From assembly GCF_024868665.1 (NCBI RefSeq), contig NC_079891.1:31000598-31064597 (forward strand): a DNA stretch of 64,000 bases, written 5' to 3'. Under the pieces are notes generated by a model. The model was not told the origin of the DNA. It made no database searches and was given only the letters and a program-made list of their open reading frames with translations. The DNA comes from Triplophysa rosa. Lineage: Eukaryota > Chordata > Actinopteri > Cypriniformes > Nemacheilidae. Position 1 is the first letter of the stretch; every line of letters starts with the position of its first letter. Shown one piece after another: positions 36,301 through 49,549 of this stretch. The position numbers were made by a program, and so were the translations under genes.

Positions 36301-38577
36301 GTTGTGTGCGTTACATTCACAAAACCTTGTTGTTATTTTTGCTGCAAGGTTGGTGCACATTTTACTCAGCTGTAATTAGGCTACTTTGAGGGACCTTGTT
36401 GAACTTTGAATGAACTACCTTAAAGAGAATTACAAACCTTCTCAAAACAATTTAGCTTTCAATCGGGTTAATTTCACCTATGTCAACAGTAATCACGGGC
36501 TCATTTTATGCACTTTACATATAGCTTCTCAAGCTTGTGAAAGAGTTCCCTTTTCCTTTTGATAGAACTTACAATATCAAACGATTTACCTTAACCTATT
36601 TATTCCCTAAATTTGTCAATTTAATAAAATGTCCCTTAGGTTTATTATAAAAGTATACTAACTGTGTTTTTGGCATACTAATTACATTAACATAGTTTTG
36701 TTTCAAATACTATGGTTAAGCTTTGGTTATTGTGGTCAGACCACAGTAAATTTGAAATTTGTTGTTATTACAGTTTTTACTACCAATAAAACTTGTTGCT
36801 AGGCCTATAGTTAAACCATAATTTGTTTTTGTAAGGGAGGCCACATCTGTACGTGAAATGTCAACGTGTCTCGGCCTAATATCACAGGTAGGCCTATAAC
36901 ATAATTTTTCACAAACCTGCTAAACGTCTCTTGTTGGTGTACACACAACAGCTAACACAAACATAAAGACAATGAAGTTGATCTGAACAGAAAAGAGGGT
37001 TAAGTTGCTTTATTGTTTCTGTGCAGGACTTTTTGATAAACAAAATTCCCCTAGGCATACATGAAAACAGAAATTGAAGGTTTTGATCTTTCCTTTCATT
37101 CACACGCGGAATGAGGCAAGTTATATGGTCCCTCAACGCTTTAAAAATAAAGAACCTTTGCAGTATTCAAAGATTTGACCTTGAACTGACAGCAAAGTGC
37201 ACTTGTTTGTAATCACTTTGGACTGGACGTGTTTCATCTGAGAAAGCTTGGGTTTACATTTAAAATCTGTTTATTTTCCCAAGCATCTCTTGGTTAAGCG
37301 TGCGTTTTGAAAGTAAACTTTGGCAAGAGGACCATTCAACAAACGTTGCATGAAAATAAAAGTGAAGGCGCTGGAGTTTGGTTTTATTCCTTTGTAAACA
37401 TTTAAGCTTTAGTATTTCTTGAGAACATGAATGAGCCCATTTAGCAGCGATTCATGTAGATGTACCCATGTTAAAGTTGTTGCCAAGTAACAGAAACATT
37501 AAAAAAAGACCTCTTTATACCGTTTAGATGGAAGTGAAAGTTGCACGAAATATTGTGTATAAAGTTTGAGACCCAAAAAAAGAAAATGACATAGTTGGTG
37601 GACATATCACTTACAACCTATACATGTGTATTTGCATTTGAACAGCATTTGTGTGTTCTTAAGGGTTGTTTTGACTTATTCAGTTGTGGTGTGTGGTATA
37701 TGCTTGATCAGTGCAGACACATTATTCAATCAGTTAGTATAAATTCACATTTGCATGCGATATTATACAAAAATATTTAAAAGGCAACGTGGCCTCAGAG
37801 ACTTTTTGAAGACTCGACTTTATGAAAACCAACTGCACAGCTCCTCAAGGTCAGGAACTCATCAGGACGAAACAACGGATCCTAAAATGGCCAACATATG
37901 TTCTGCTTCAAAGCAGGAAAACCCAAAAGAGCTTGCAGAATTCTAAAAAGGCAGGTTTGCCTACAGCATGACAATTATTCACAGATCAAGGTTCAGATAA
38001 TGATGTCATTGATGCTGGAGGTTAATGATGATGAAGACGAGTAGGACGACCCTATATGTAGTCTATGCTGTAAGTTATAAATATAATATGTTTATCAGTT
38101 TTTCACTCTGTTTACTGAGTTCTGAGATCCAGTTTGCAAGTCACTTGTCCATTGTTATAATGTTATTTTCACCATAGAAGCACTGAATATTCAAATTGGC
38201 ATCGTCTTTCATTCCTGCACAAATAACTGTGTCCATTCTGTGATCACTTATAAGTGTTGCATGTTGTAAAAATAATGACCGATCTTAAAGTGAGGCCTAA
38301 CAGGTTAAGTGGCTGTAATGTTAAACAATCATAAAACACCCATGTTTTTATATCCCTCAGTGTCTTTTCTATGTGAAATCATATGCATGCCCCTTAGGCT
38401 TGATAAACAAAGAACCCACACTGTTTTCATTGTTCTGAGAATTCAGAATACAAGAGTGTTTTTGTTCCGAACAAAGGAGATGTGTGTTTATGGTCAAGAA
38501 TCAACATCAAATATGGATGATTACCTAAAACAAAGCCAACACCAGAACCGAACAGAATATCTAAAACTTTTCGTCAT
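36301..38577. other. Intergenic, unassigned
   Basis: AT-rich. ACTATGGTTA and AACCATA type repeats occur near 36700-36830, resembling blocks near 7260-7400 and 45900-46030, and may be an old MITE family. No gene recognised. Confidence 0.35.
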
Positions 38578-38585
38578 CTCTAGGC

Positions 38586-38927
38586 CAGTGGTTCTCAAAC
38601 TTTTTCGTTGTAAGGCCCCCTTTGTGTTAAGTGCATCGCTTTGCAGCCCCCCATATAAAGACGTATAATCTTAAACTTAGAATTTTTATTAAACCAAAAA
38701 CATTCTGATTTAATAAAATTTTGGTTTAATTTTATTAAACCAAAAACAAAAAAATACAATGCTGAAACCTCAATTCTTTTGGTTGGTGGTGTCATTTTTC
38801 TGATGTTTGATTGCATAAAATCTATGATAAATTTCTATATTTCATAAAATGCCACAAAATCTGTGGCCCCCCTAGATCCATCTTGGGGCCCCCCAGGGGG
38901 CCACGGCCCCCAGTTTGAGAACCACTG
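38586..38927. mobile_element. hAT MITE of the CAGTGGTTCTCAAA type
   Basis: The left end CAGTGGTTCTCAAACTTTTT and right end AGTTTGAGAACCACTG are inverted. CTCTAGGC flanks both sides (38578-38585, 38928-38935), a perfect 8-bp duplication. These termini are the widely distributed Charlie-like hAT ends. A GGGGCCCCCC palindromic patch lies before the right end. Confidence 0.92.
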
Positions 38928-38935
38928 CTCTAGGC

Positions 38936-39829
38936 TATATGACATGAAGATGTCATTTGTTTTCCACAACGATGATAAGATTTTGAGATTTAAATTACAT
39001 TTAAACTGCCCTTTTGCTCTTTACGTAAATCAATGTTTATTTCCCTTTTGATATTGTATCATATTGCATCATACAGTATTTGAGATATCTATTTTCCCTC
39101 TTTGTGTTTGTTACTCTGCAATAAAAAGCAACTTTTTCCGTATGTCCAGGTTCAAAAATAAATAACCAATTTGATCAATTTATCTATTTTAGGCAACTTT
39201 GTTTTATGTCAAACCATGGTCAAATAAATCCCTGCTTACCCATCACGAAAAACTTGACTGCCCACGAGGTTGCAATGTTGCACACAAACACTTACGAATG
39301 GAGAAAATGTTTGTGGTTGAGATAGTGTGTAAGTGGTGTGTTTGTTCATGTATGAGAGAGAGAGAGATGTACCAAGTGTGGAATAAGGCGTTTTCGCTCA
39401 GGTAATTCAATTGAGTTCTGCCCTCTAGTGGTGTTTAGAAGAACGTACTTTATTCTGTACGCCACAGGGTGATCACCTGTGGAAGATCTTGATAATAACA
39501 AATGATATCCGTGAGAGAGCTTTTGCTCTGCACTCTCAGTTAAGTTTGTGTGTTGTTGAGAGGCAGATTACTAGTCAGTAATAAAGGCCTAGTTGTCGTA
39601 ATTTATTGATCAGCAGTTATTCCATAAATTGTCCTTCCGAAAGCTTGTATAGGTCCAAATGTCCAAATTGGCTGTTTTTCAGGAAATGGAAAAAACACTG
39701 TAGGTCTACTTTTCAAATGACTAAATACTGTATTGTCAAAGTTAACAAGCACTTTTAAAACTTTGTATTGGTATTTGCAAAACCCACTGACAAACATAAA
39801 GGGTAATAGCTAATATGACTTATTGAACC
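38936..39829. other. Intergenic, unassigned
   Basis: No element or gene recognised apart from a short GA-rich run (GAGAGAGAGAGAT near 39355). Confidence 0.35.
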
Positions 39830-40320
39830 ATTGGCTTTTTCCATTAAAACTATTTCAGAATTCCTTTTTGTAGTGATTTTTTGGCATTATTCCAATGAAT
39901 CCCTGCTGAACAATAGAAACCATTAAAGAAGTTATGATGGTTTCAATGGTTTTAAAGGGATTTGTATTGGTTTTAATGGAAACTGTAATGGTTCTACTGG
40001 TATGTGATGGATTATATTGGTGGGATGTTAAATCCTACTGGAATAATGCCCAAAACACAAAAAAGGCATTTTGTAATGGTTTTAATGGATAAATCTAATG
40101 GTTCATAATGGTATTTTATCGTAAACCATTAGAATTTCTGTAATGTTTTCTGTTGGGGTTCTATTGTTTTTTTTTCAGCAGGGAGCTGCCAGCCCACCAC
40201 ATACTGTAGTAGACACCATTATAGTTCAATACAATTCCATTATACAATTCCATTATAGTGCATTACATTTTCTGTTGTGATTGGGCAGGGTTCTAATGTT
40301 TTTTCTTCAGCAGGGTATTG
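39830..40320. repeat. TAATGGTTTTAATGG foldback repeat, copy 2
   Basis: Dense TAATGG/CCATTA words in both orientations. Near-mirror outer segments (GGCATTATTCCAATGAATCC near 39883 versus CTACTGGAATAATGCCC near 40036) and flanking CAGCAGG at about 40180 and 40310 suggest a foldback element. Exact ends not settled. Confidence 0.55.
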
Positions 40321-40614
40321 ATAAAAATATGATTCTTCCGCCAAACAATATAGTTCTTCACAAACAATTCAACAAAGTGTTTGCCAAGTATACCTGTTAG
40401 CGCTGTACTGAGGTCACAGATGTATGTTTCTGGAGTAATTTACTTTGAGTGCACAGTCAAGGATCCGGTTTATCTGTTTTATAATAATGTATTGAGTTGT
40501 ATAGAATGAGCCTGCCCTGTATTCATAGGTAAACTGGGCATTAACATGCACAGGGCACATGGGAATAGCAGGTTAAATTATATGTATGTATGTGTACAGA
40601 TTCATCACAGAAAC

Positions 40615-40880
40615 ACTATTGGTTTTTTTAGCAATTCTAATGGGAACTGTAATGGTTTTAATGAAAAAAAATAACGTTTCTGTTGGTCTCTGTTGATAAC
40701 GTGTTGGGTAGGGTTCTATTGGTGGGACGTTCTGGGGGATGGGAACCAATAGAACATCATTAAATCTGTAATAAGGCCCAAAACACACTACCTCGATTAA
40801 TTTTCTAATGGTTTTAATGGTAATCATCTAAAGGTTTATAATGGTATTTGTCATGAAAACTATTAGAATTATGATTTTTT
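40615..40880. repeat. TAATGGTTTTAATGG foldback repeat, copy 3
   Basis: Same vocabulary as 39830-40320 (TAATGGTTTTAATG, TTGGTGGGACGTTCT, AATGGTTTTAATGG). A partial copy with no clear terminal duplication. Confidence 0.55.
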
Positions 40881-41884
40881 TCTAAGCAGAGATTTATGAA
40901 CAAATCAAACCATGAAGGTGTCACACATGCTCTCTGTCTCACAGAGTTAGTGCTAGAAACATTTCCAATCAGGGGTGTCCAAGGGCGTCTTAATTGCTTT
41001 ATGTAATAGACTGCAGTGTTGTGATTTACAGACGAAAACTTTGGGCCTCCTCATCGTCTCTTTTCTTCATTAGAGGATCAGGTCACCAGTGCTCCATCAA
41101 AGGAGTAATTCACAGCGGGGGAGTCTGATTTACGAACACATTTCCCAGAGCATTGTGTGCATTGCACACATGCAAAATGGCTTCTCCGGTATTAATAGTA
41201 ACCCAAGCTGGCATTATGTTGGAATGGATGAGAGCATTTAGAAAAAGCCTGCTTTGATCAGGCCTTTTGATCACAGGACAGGAGATTTATAAAGAAATCA
41301 CACAGTCTTACTCCAATGGTGCATTACACATGTTCAAGTCATTGCTTTGTGGTGTATTTGCAATCATTTCTCTGTATGTTTGATCATTTATTATCTTTTT
41401 TGATTTTATTGTTATGTCATTCAAATATTTTTGGGAACTTGAAATTGACCTCTGTATGTGTTTGTCTCATACTCTGTAAAACATAAAACACCCTATATAA
41501 TGACATTGAACATATTGAACACATACATTGAAGATATGACTTAAGTGACATCTACAGTAACATGTAGGATGGTTTATTTTGACTTGGGCCAGTAATCCAT
41601 CACATCCCACCTAAACAATAATCTAATGCAACCAGAAAATGGTTAAAACTATTCAGAACACTTTAGCAACTGCATAATGCCATGGCAACCACCTCCACAC
41701 TAGCATTGTAATGTTCTTTTTAATGAGCTTTGCATAGGCGAGCATCCCTCACATATTCAAACATGTAAAAATCTACTTTGCAAAAGATTAAACCAACAGA
41801 CCTATGAAGGATAATTTGAAAAACTCTGAAAGAACCCATTTTATGATAATAAAAAAAGTATGCAGAGGCCGATCTCACAAGAAT

Positions 41885-42085
41885 TCCTAATTATTTTACA
41901 AGGTGACTAATTCATATGAATTCGTACAATCTGAATCGTACAAAAACGTATAGCCCCTCCCCTAACCCTAACCCTACCCCTAAACCTAACATCAATGGCA
42001 CGAAAGCAAAATGTACTAAAACGTACAAATAAGATCTTACAGATTTGCCACCTTGTAAAATGGATACGAATTCCCGGGAGATTGT
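41885..42085. repeat. MITE-like repeat with TTTTACAAGGTG inverted ends
   Basis: TTTTACAAGGTGACTAATTC at 41895 is mirrored by GCCACCTTGTAAAATGG at 42047. ATTCGTAC and GTACGAATT type steps fill the flanks. The middle holds a C-strand telomere-like run of CCCTAACCCTAACCCTA (41956-41990). A related half-copy with GAATTAGCC and CATCTTGTAAAACGG lies near 63063-63105. Confidence 0.6.
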
Positions 42086-44604
42086 ATGTGCAGAGTGGAT
42101 TTTCCTATAGGGGCGAATTGCTTTGAAATGTAGATTACTGTACATTTAAAAGTTTAAAATCTAAATTTCCTTGCAGTCTCGGAGGAGAACTCGGAGGGTA
42201 CCCAATAAGAAACAGAGGCAGAAAAAGGTGTGGATCAAAAGAGTGAGATCTTACTGTGACCATGTTATGGTGGACATAAAAGTCCCAGAAAACTTTGAAG
42301 CTAAGGGGAAAAAAGTAAAAAAGGAGACAAAGAGAGAGACATACCGACAAAACTAAATCAGAAACTCGGTCAGAGACACTTTCTACATCTTCATCATCAT
42401 TTACATTTGTTCATGCAGATGCTTTAACCCCAAGAAACATGCAAATGAGAAATAAACAGTTTATTATAAAGGAGCTAACAACATTTAATCTGTATTTAGC
42501 TTCAGTTCCAGCGCCATGTGAAAGTTGATGTAAATAATTGTCATGCTTTACATCAGCCTTTTCAAAATTCTGGAAGCTCTTTTGGGTTTTCCTGGCTTGA
42601 ATAGAAACATATGTTGACTATTTTAAAATCTTATATTCCTTCCTAGGGCTATAAGTGAAATTACAACACATAAGAAGTATAAATGGATTTTCTTATAGTA
42701 AAAATGGGCATATACAGTTTTGGGAATATACTGTAGTAAATAAACAGTTACACAGATGTGAATCATCATCTTACATCGTTAACATTTACTCACGTCACAT
42801 CAAACTTTCTTTTTTGCAGACAAAAAGACTAAATAGTGACAGTGTTCATATTTTGGTGAGCCATTTTCTTGAGCAACAGAGGGTGAGACCAAGAACTGAA
42901 TCCAGAGCTGGAGGTGGTTATTCAAAAGCAACTTCTGGCAAATGAATCAGTGGAGATTTATCCATGAAACAAATCTCAAACATCATATCATAAAGAGATT
43001 AAAGTTTTAAACTATACATGTATATATGTGCAAATGGTTGTTTCAGGTCAAGCAGGAAACCTGCTCTAACTCACCACCAGAGGGCGCAAAACACAGACTG
43101 AAAACAAACCCATCTGTGAGGCCCTTTGAATTTACCACTTGGTACATTCTTCACATTACACCTATTTTAGTTTCAACCTCATTGTTTTTGCCTCTGAGCA
43201 GCATCTCCAGAGAATAAAGTCTGCACACTTTGACACTTTGACATTACAGTGACGAGCTCAAAATAAACCAAACTTCAAACACAAAGCTATTCTTTTGTTG
43301 GTTATAAGACCCTTTAATAAAATAGATTTTTAAGTGTGAAGTTCATGCAAAGTCCATGTTCTTTTAATAGGATTTTTCCATCTCATGTTTTGGTTTTACA
43401 AGCTATTAATCATGCATGTCATGTTTTTTTGGCCACGAGAAAACCATGGAATGCATGTTGTAGAATTTTGACCACATAAATTATAAACTGTTTTCAAGTA
43501 GTGAACATCAAACTACTTATACATTTTGACACAATGTCACAGTAAATTAATGATGACATTTAGTTCCTGTAACATTCTCTTTTAAAAGAAAAAAAGGTTC
43601 CGCCATTGCAATCACTATTTAACATTTTTTGATACACCTCAATACTTTTGCTGTGAAAAATACATTTTGTTGCACTGTTGTGTTAACTGCCCTTCAACAG
43701 TTAGTGCTTCCTTTTTCCAAATCGCTTCTATAAACAAAGTGTGATTCCTCGTTTCTCCGCCAGATGGCAGTAACTTGTCTGCGCATGTAAAAATTGAGTA
43801 GACTACTAAAAAGTATTCTTTGCAATTTATTTGTTTGTCTGACTTACATTTTTATGCACAATTTTAATAACCTAAAAATGAGTTGAAATTGCTTAATTTA
43901 TTTCATCAGTAAAGTAACGTAAAAACATTTCATAAATAAATAATATTTTAAATAATATAAAATATTAAGTTGAAATGACTTGTAAAGATTATTTGATTGT
44001 GCTTAAAAATTTGATGCAGACATTTTCAGTATGCAGTGATGATGTGATCTCTAAATGTGATAATTACAACCTCAGGTGGTGGCGTTGTGAAACTATATTT
44101 ATTGCTGTACCAGGAGCATCTCTCACCTCCGAGTCTGTGATCTTTTTTTTGCACGGTGAGCCTATTGCTTAAGAGGGGAAAATCTCAACCTCTTAACTGT
44201 GAAGCATCAAGGGTGAAGATGGAAAAAACACCCCACTGCCAACAAAGCAAAGGTGGCTAATGGACACAAGAGAACACTATCTATTATTCATACTTAAGTT
44301 TTACTGTAAATTCAGGGCAACTCAGTGCACAACATAACATCCATAGCAGGTAAACAGTGAGCAGACTACATTCCCAAATGACTCCATTATAAATGCCTTT
44401 TATGAGAATGGAAATGTTACCATGGTGACATCCTGAGCGTGCGTAGAAGCACTAAACTGTGGCCTACAGGATTTCCATTTAATGGTGAAAATGTGTCATT
44501 GCCGAAAACACGTTTGTTAGCAAATGTTAATTTCCATTACAGTTGTAAAACAACAACTGAAAATGTTATTATCGCCTTTCTCAGAAATATTAACATTCTG
44601 GCAC
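42086..44604. other. Intergenic, unassigned
   Basis: No gene recognised. Short open frames (42655-42945, 43026-43217, 43975-44172) have no domain evidence. Confidence 0.35.
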
Positions 44605-44754
44605 TACATTTACGCATTTGTCAGATGCTTTTATCCAAAGCAACTTACATTGCATTATACTCTACAATTGTTTCGAAGTATGGGCAATCCCTGGGATCGA
44701 ACCCATGACCTTGGTGTTGCTATAGCACCATAACCACTGAGCTGCAGGAAAGCT
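44605..44754 (-). repeat. tRNA-derived SINE copy
   Basis: On the minus strand: CAGTGGTTATGGTGC (A-box-like, shortened) and GGGTTCGATCCCAGGG (B-box-like), then the tail complementary to GCATTTGTCAGATGCTTTTA. Same family as 7008-7716. Confidence 0.75.
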
Positions 44755-46144
44755 ACACTACACTACATATTTTCTGCATAAACTGTAAATTTCCCAATAC
44801 ACATTTTTCTGTTGAAATGTATCACCCATATGAACATTTAATTCTTTGATCTCTCAATCATCTAAACCATGAAATCAAAATTGGACACTCTGCCTTCACA
44901 TCCCCCAGTAGCAGAAGGCTCTTTCCAGGCCTGTGCAGTGAAAGTGAGAGTTGTTGTTTCGTGGTCGATGTTGTTGTTGTTTTCGCAGGCAGACATCGGG
45001 GTTGGGGGGGGCTGAATGGCTCTGAACAACAAAGACCCAACACTGTCAGCCCTTCTACAAAGCACAGCTTATCCTGACTGCAGCAGTCTGGTACTGACAA
45101 CACCACAATTACGGCACACTGACAATAAGCAAGATCCCGCTCGAGAAATTTGGGTTAATTCACACAACAAATTTACACAACAAGAGACACCTTATCTCAT
45201 GATGATAATATCCAAATATCTGCATGGGATGTTTTTCAATAGTTAGCACACTAACTTTATTTTTATCACAATAAAGAAAATCACAAATGTGAATTTTTTG
45301 TTTATGCATTTGGCAGTTGCTCATATCTTAAGCAACTTTATCAAACTTGTTAACTGAGCTACAAAAACGTGAAAAGCGGTCTGATCATTAAAAAATGTAA
45401 AATATATTTTTGTAAAATATTTTTGTTGTTGCAAAGTTGCCAGTTAAATTGCTTTAAAGATTTTAGCAATTGCAAAATATCTTTAGACAAAGCTGATTGT
45501 TGACTGAAAAAATATTTTTCAGCAACAGTTCAGAGTCAGACCAATTTTGTCTTCAGTAAAACCTTCAGATATTTCTCTAAGAGATTAATCTATTGTCAGT
45601 ATTCAAAACACATGCAAATGCTGATAATCCTTTGTCCAGATAAAGTAGAAAAAAAACCATGCATTACCCCGGACCGTTTGATCAGAGATAAATGTCATGA
45701 CAGCATTACTTTAGAGGGTTCACAACTGGTTACGCAATTGTTACTTCAGTAAGTCTGTGGCAGCTATAAAATGTGCAAGAATGCAAAAATAGAATACAAA
45801 ACACATGCATCAGTAAGAATTAAACTAAACATTAGCACATCTGTCATTTTTTATGGGCAAAAGGCCCTGACTACGCATTCCAAGCTAACCCTTTATGAAA
45901 AAGAAGCATGGTCAATTTACTACAAAGAATACTACAAATAAACCACAAAACATGGTTCTAATAATTAAACCATGGTAAACAAAAATTAACCATGGTTTTG
46001 CTACTGTAACCATATTTTAACCACTGTATTTGTAGGAAAATTATGATAATGTGGTGGTGAGAACAATAATGACAGCTTTTTTTATTTTTAGCAAAAATCT
46101 GAACTATTCCTTCAATGAAGTGTTAATGTCATGAAGTTCAATAA
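44755..46144. other. Intergenic, unassigned
   Basis: Repeated ACCATGGTT words at 45950-46010 suggest an old palindromic MITE. An exact TCF/LEF core CTTTGATCT lies at 44844-44852. No gene recognised. Confidence 0.35.
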
Positions 46145-46253
46145 TTCATTATACTATACTGTACATTTGTTTCTGAGTATGCACAATCTCTGGGATCGAA
46201 CCCATGACCTTGGCGTTACTAGCGCCATGCTCTTACCACTGAGCCACAGAAAA
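46145..46253 (-). repeat. tRNA-derived SINE copy, head only
   Basis: The minus strand shows GCTCAGTGGTAAGAGCATGG (a very tRNA-like D-arm/A box) and GGGTTCGATCCCAGAG (B box). The GCATTTGGCAGA tail segment is missing, so the copy is truncated. Confidence 0.75.
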
Positions 46254-47719
46254 ATAATAACAGTTATTAATCCAGGTTGGCCTGCATTCTCTACCTACAG
46301 CGATAGGTGGGAAAGGAACAAGTGGTTCACATACAGTACACACAGTGAAGTGTAACGTGGGGTTGGGTAAACATCGTATAAAGCTTGGGAGTAAACCAGC
46401 TGGATTCTGCCCGATGTGTGTATGGAATGGGTGTGACCTTCAACGCCCCATAATCCCAACGATAGAACACTCCCAAAACAATAGGTAAAAAGCCACAGAT
46501 GTTCCCACCCTAACTGCAGTCTGCCTGTTTATTCTGCAGTCTTGCTGGCAAGTGATCATGCAAGACAGCGTAATGTGACAGAACATGTGTTTAGATAACT
46601 AAACTATGCATACATGTTACACTATTTGTTCCTGTCTTCCATTTGACCTTCTATGATGCTTAGACAGCACAGCTAGAGACGATTTACAATCGTTGTGCAT
46701 TTAATAACTTAATATGCTTCTCCTAAAATCGCTTTGGAGAATAAAAACAAAAGTTGAAAAATTGTTCAAATTTTAGGAAGAAAGGTGTGTGATGAATGTA
46801 GATTGTAGAGGTAAAAAAATCTGGATTTGTTTATATTGAATAAAAATGGATTTGGGTTTGTTTAAATTCATATTGAAATCTTTAATAATATTGACTTTTG
46901 GCTGCAGACTTGGCAAGTCTAAGTCCAGTTTGTGACACTGTTGAGATCTCTCCTGAAACTCTAATGGAGACAATTGAGAGAATCCTGGGTCTTGTTCTCT
47001 GGAGAACTATCTGAGTTTCGATTTGTTTTCCATTTAATCTCATTGATGTCAAGTGTTAAATAACATTATAGTTGTTCCAGCTAAGAAAAGACATGAATGT
47101 CATAAGGGATGTTCAGTTAGATTTTTACAGATGTTACTTTAGTAAGAAAGATGAACTGTAAGTCCTATGTAAATTAAGTGAGATAAAGAAACTGAAATAG
47201 TAATGGGAATTTCAGAGGTTAAGCACTGTTATATTTTTAGGCTTGCAAGCGTAGTCGAGCACACAAGTGCTTTGATGAATAATTTGTAATGCTAATTCAT
47301 GCTAATTATGTTGGCAGCACTGGCACTGCATTGTAATGTCTTCAACGGTCCGTTTAACCCAACAAATGTTGGCAAACTTTTTTAAGCGAAATGTCACAAC
47401 AACTTTGCCGCTAGTCACTGTTCACTGGAATTGGTGGTTGGTTTCATCATCCTCGAGTCCATCTGCCCACTCACATGTTATTTCACATCTCACTCTGCTC
47501 AAACACAACATGTTCCTGAATGCACAAATGAAAAGTGCCAATGAATCATCCTTACAAAATAGAGAAATCAGGCACACTTTAGGGACTTTAATGCACTTAA
47601 CCTGAGACTGCTTCAGAGAGGACTGTCCCTGTCCCTAGAAGAGGTTTAACAAGGAAACTGTTTACTGCACAAGAAGTAACCTAGTCCAACAGTTAAGGTT
47701 TCATTTCCCTTTTTTCTTT
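46254..47719. other. Intergenic, unassigned
   Basis: Nothing recognised. Open frames at 46773-46973 and 47336-47605 lack family resemblance. Confidence 0.35.
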
Positions 47720-47798
47720 TCGACATTACAGACATTACAGACATGTTAGTCGCTTTGGATAAAAGCATCTGCTAAATGACTAATGTAAATTTAAATGT
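47720..47798 (+). repeat. SINE/LINE tail fragment
   Basis: GTCGCTTTGGATAAAAGCAT followed by CTGCTAAATGACTAATGTAA is the complement of the tail block found in the SINE copies at 7008 and 44605, here in the opposite orientation and without the tRNA-like head. Confidence 0.65.
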
Positions 47799-49345
47799 TA
47801 CACCCTAACAAAATAAAAAAATTACAACACAATACCAAAAAGTAGCAGTTCTCATAGGATAGAATTTACATTCATGTAAAGGCAGAGTATATTATAGGTC
47901 CAATAACTGGTCAATACTTTTTTTGTATTTTGTCACACCTTTTAAAGTGTGATGTCACATGATAAAGTAAAATCCAACAAAAAAGCTGGACGAACATAGG
48001 CACCTCACAATATATGTGTCACGACTTTATTATTTAACATCTTACTATATTTTGCTATTCTGATTTTGTCTGATTTGGAATTTTAAAGGTTTCAAACTTT
48101 CATTTGGTTTTATGCAAAGCATCAAAATGTTAAGAACAATAGTGTTATATTATACATCTAGATTTACGATGTTGATTGAACAGTTAGAAGGCTGGAAGGT
48201 AAACAGCCGCTGTTTGCTCTCCACACAGACCTAAAGAAGTTAAGTTAGAAGTTACATTTAACGATTGTAACCCAGGGCTACACCTTTAATACACAATTCC
48301 TCCACCTGCAGATCGTACCATTTTTAGGCCATTCCATCGGTTCGGAATGATGAAAGTTTCTAATGAGAATATAGCTATAATATATTATATGCAAATCCTA
48401 TAATAACCAGATATAGCGTTTTTGCCACAGACTACATAAAACAATAAGGTCATCATTCTTTGGACGTTATCACAAGTCAACTCAATTCAAAAGTAATATG
48501 CAGATTTGATGTAAAAGTATTTTCCAGACATACCGTGGACTCAATGCAAATTTATGCTCTCCAAACAGGAAAACCAATTTTGCCTACTCTCTCCGGAGGA
48601 GTTTTAGGACATGAAACGTCTTGTAATTTCTCCTTTGTTCATCTGTTCTTTTAAAACACGTACCGACATCTTGATAGTCTTCACTCAAGTAAATATTTGC
48701 CAATGAGCCTGTTTCAACTGAAGCTAATGTAACATACTTCAAATGGAATGGATCCGAATACCCAGGCATCTGAAACAAAGCCGAATGAGGTTTTGACCAC
48801 TTGATCTTGTTTCCTAATGAAATGAGAGGATTAAAAAAGGAGACTTTCTGATGCAATCACCAGTGTAGACTCTGCAATTCTTGTCATTTTATTGCAACAC
48901 ACTGCAGTGCATTTTAAAGCCAAAACAGTTAGGCTATCACAAAACAAATAATAATATTTGGTTTAACTATTCTATTTCGTGTATGGTTGGGTGTAAATAG
49001 GCTACAGCCAATTAAAAAGTCAGGGAAATAAAGTGACTAAAACCAAGATTGCACAGACTTTTGAGACAAGGTGCAATGGTCCTAGACCTTGAGCACTTGA
49101 TATAATTTCCAAATCAATTAAAAATGTAAATCCAATTTTGAATAAACTCTAAATTGTTATATTTAAAGATCAATATTATATTTGAATAGGCTTTCAAAAA
49201 TAAAACATTTCAACATTGTAGTATATTTCAGTACTTGAGTTTGCTTTTGATACAACTAGCCTACATAGGAATTGTCTGCTCTTTCATGATCTCACTTGTT
49301 GACAAACAGCTTCGATATAAACTCGAAACTTACATCAGCTAAACT
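47799..49345. other. Intergenic sequence upstream of xbp1
   Basis: AT-rich, no gene or clear repeat ends. The minus frame at 48584-48856 and plus frame at 48460-48654 have no domain evidence. Confidence 0.35.
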
Positions 49346-49359
49346 AACCAAGGAAGAAC

Positions 49360-49377
49360 TGACGTCAAGTGACGTCG
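49360..49377 (+). promoter_or_regulatory. xbp1: Tandem CRE-like sites in the xbp1 promoter
   Basis: TGACGTCA at 49360-49367 is a full palindromic CRE, and TGACGTCG at 49370-49377 a close second copy, ten bases apart. CRE/ATF family bZIP factors bind this core, and the related UPR element uses a TGACGTG core. Located about 180 bases upstream of the start codon. Confidence 0.6.
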
Positions 49378-49390
49378 TCGCGCCCACCAG

Positions 49391-49409
49391 CCAATCGCGT
49401 CGCACCACG
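49391..49409 (+). promoter_or_regulatory. xbp1: ER stress response element (ERSE) of xbp1
   Basis: CCAAT (49391-49395), nine spacer bases, then CCACG (49405-49409) is an exact match to the CCAAT-N9-CCACG ERSE. NF-Y binds the first half and ATF6 the second. XBP1 is a known ERSE-driven ATF6 target in mammals. The site lies about 140 bases upstream of the start codon, a sensible promoter position. No TATA box is evident. Confidence 0.85.
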
Positions 49410-49549
49410 ACGGTAGAAAAAGAACGCAAGCGCTTCCACATCTTCAGTTTTCAGAGATCACAGGGTGGAAGAAACACGGTGAAATAAGACGATTTTCGGA
49501 TATTTTCCCACCCCTAAAATATACCTAAAAGGATTTTTGCGCAGGCAAT

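Noticed and set aside
41956..41990. CCCTAACCCTAACCCTA telomere-like run
   Set aside because: Only a few imperfect units, embedded in the middle of a dispersed MITE-like repeat; not a telomeric or interstitial telomere array of note.
46145..46253. tRNA gene on the minus strand
   Set aside because: A and B boxes are present, but the sequence recurs with a SINE tail at other sites and lacks a proper acceptor stem, so it is a SINE head.
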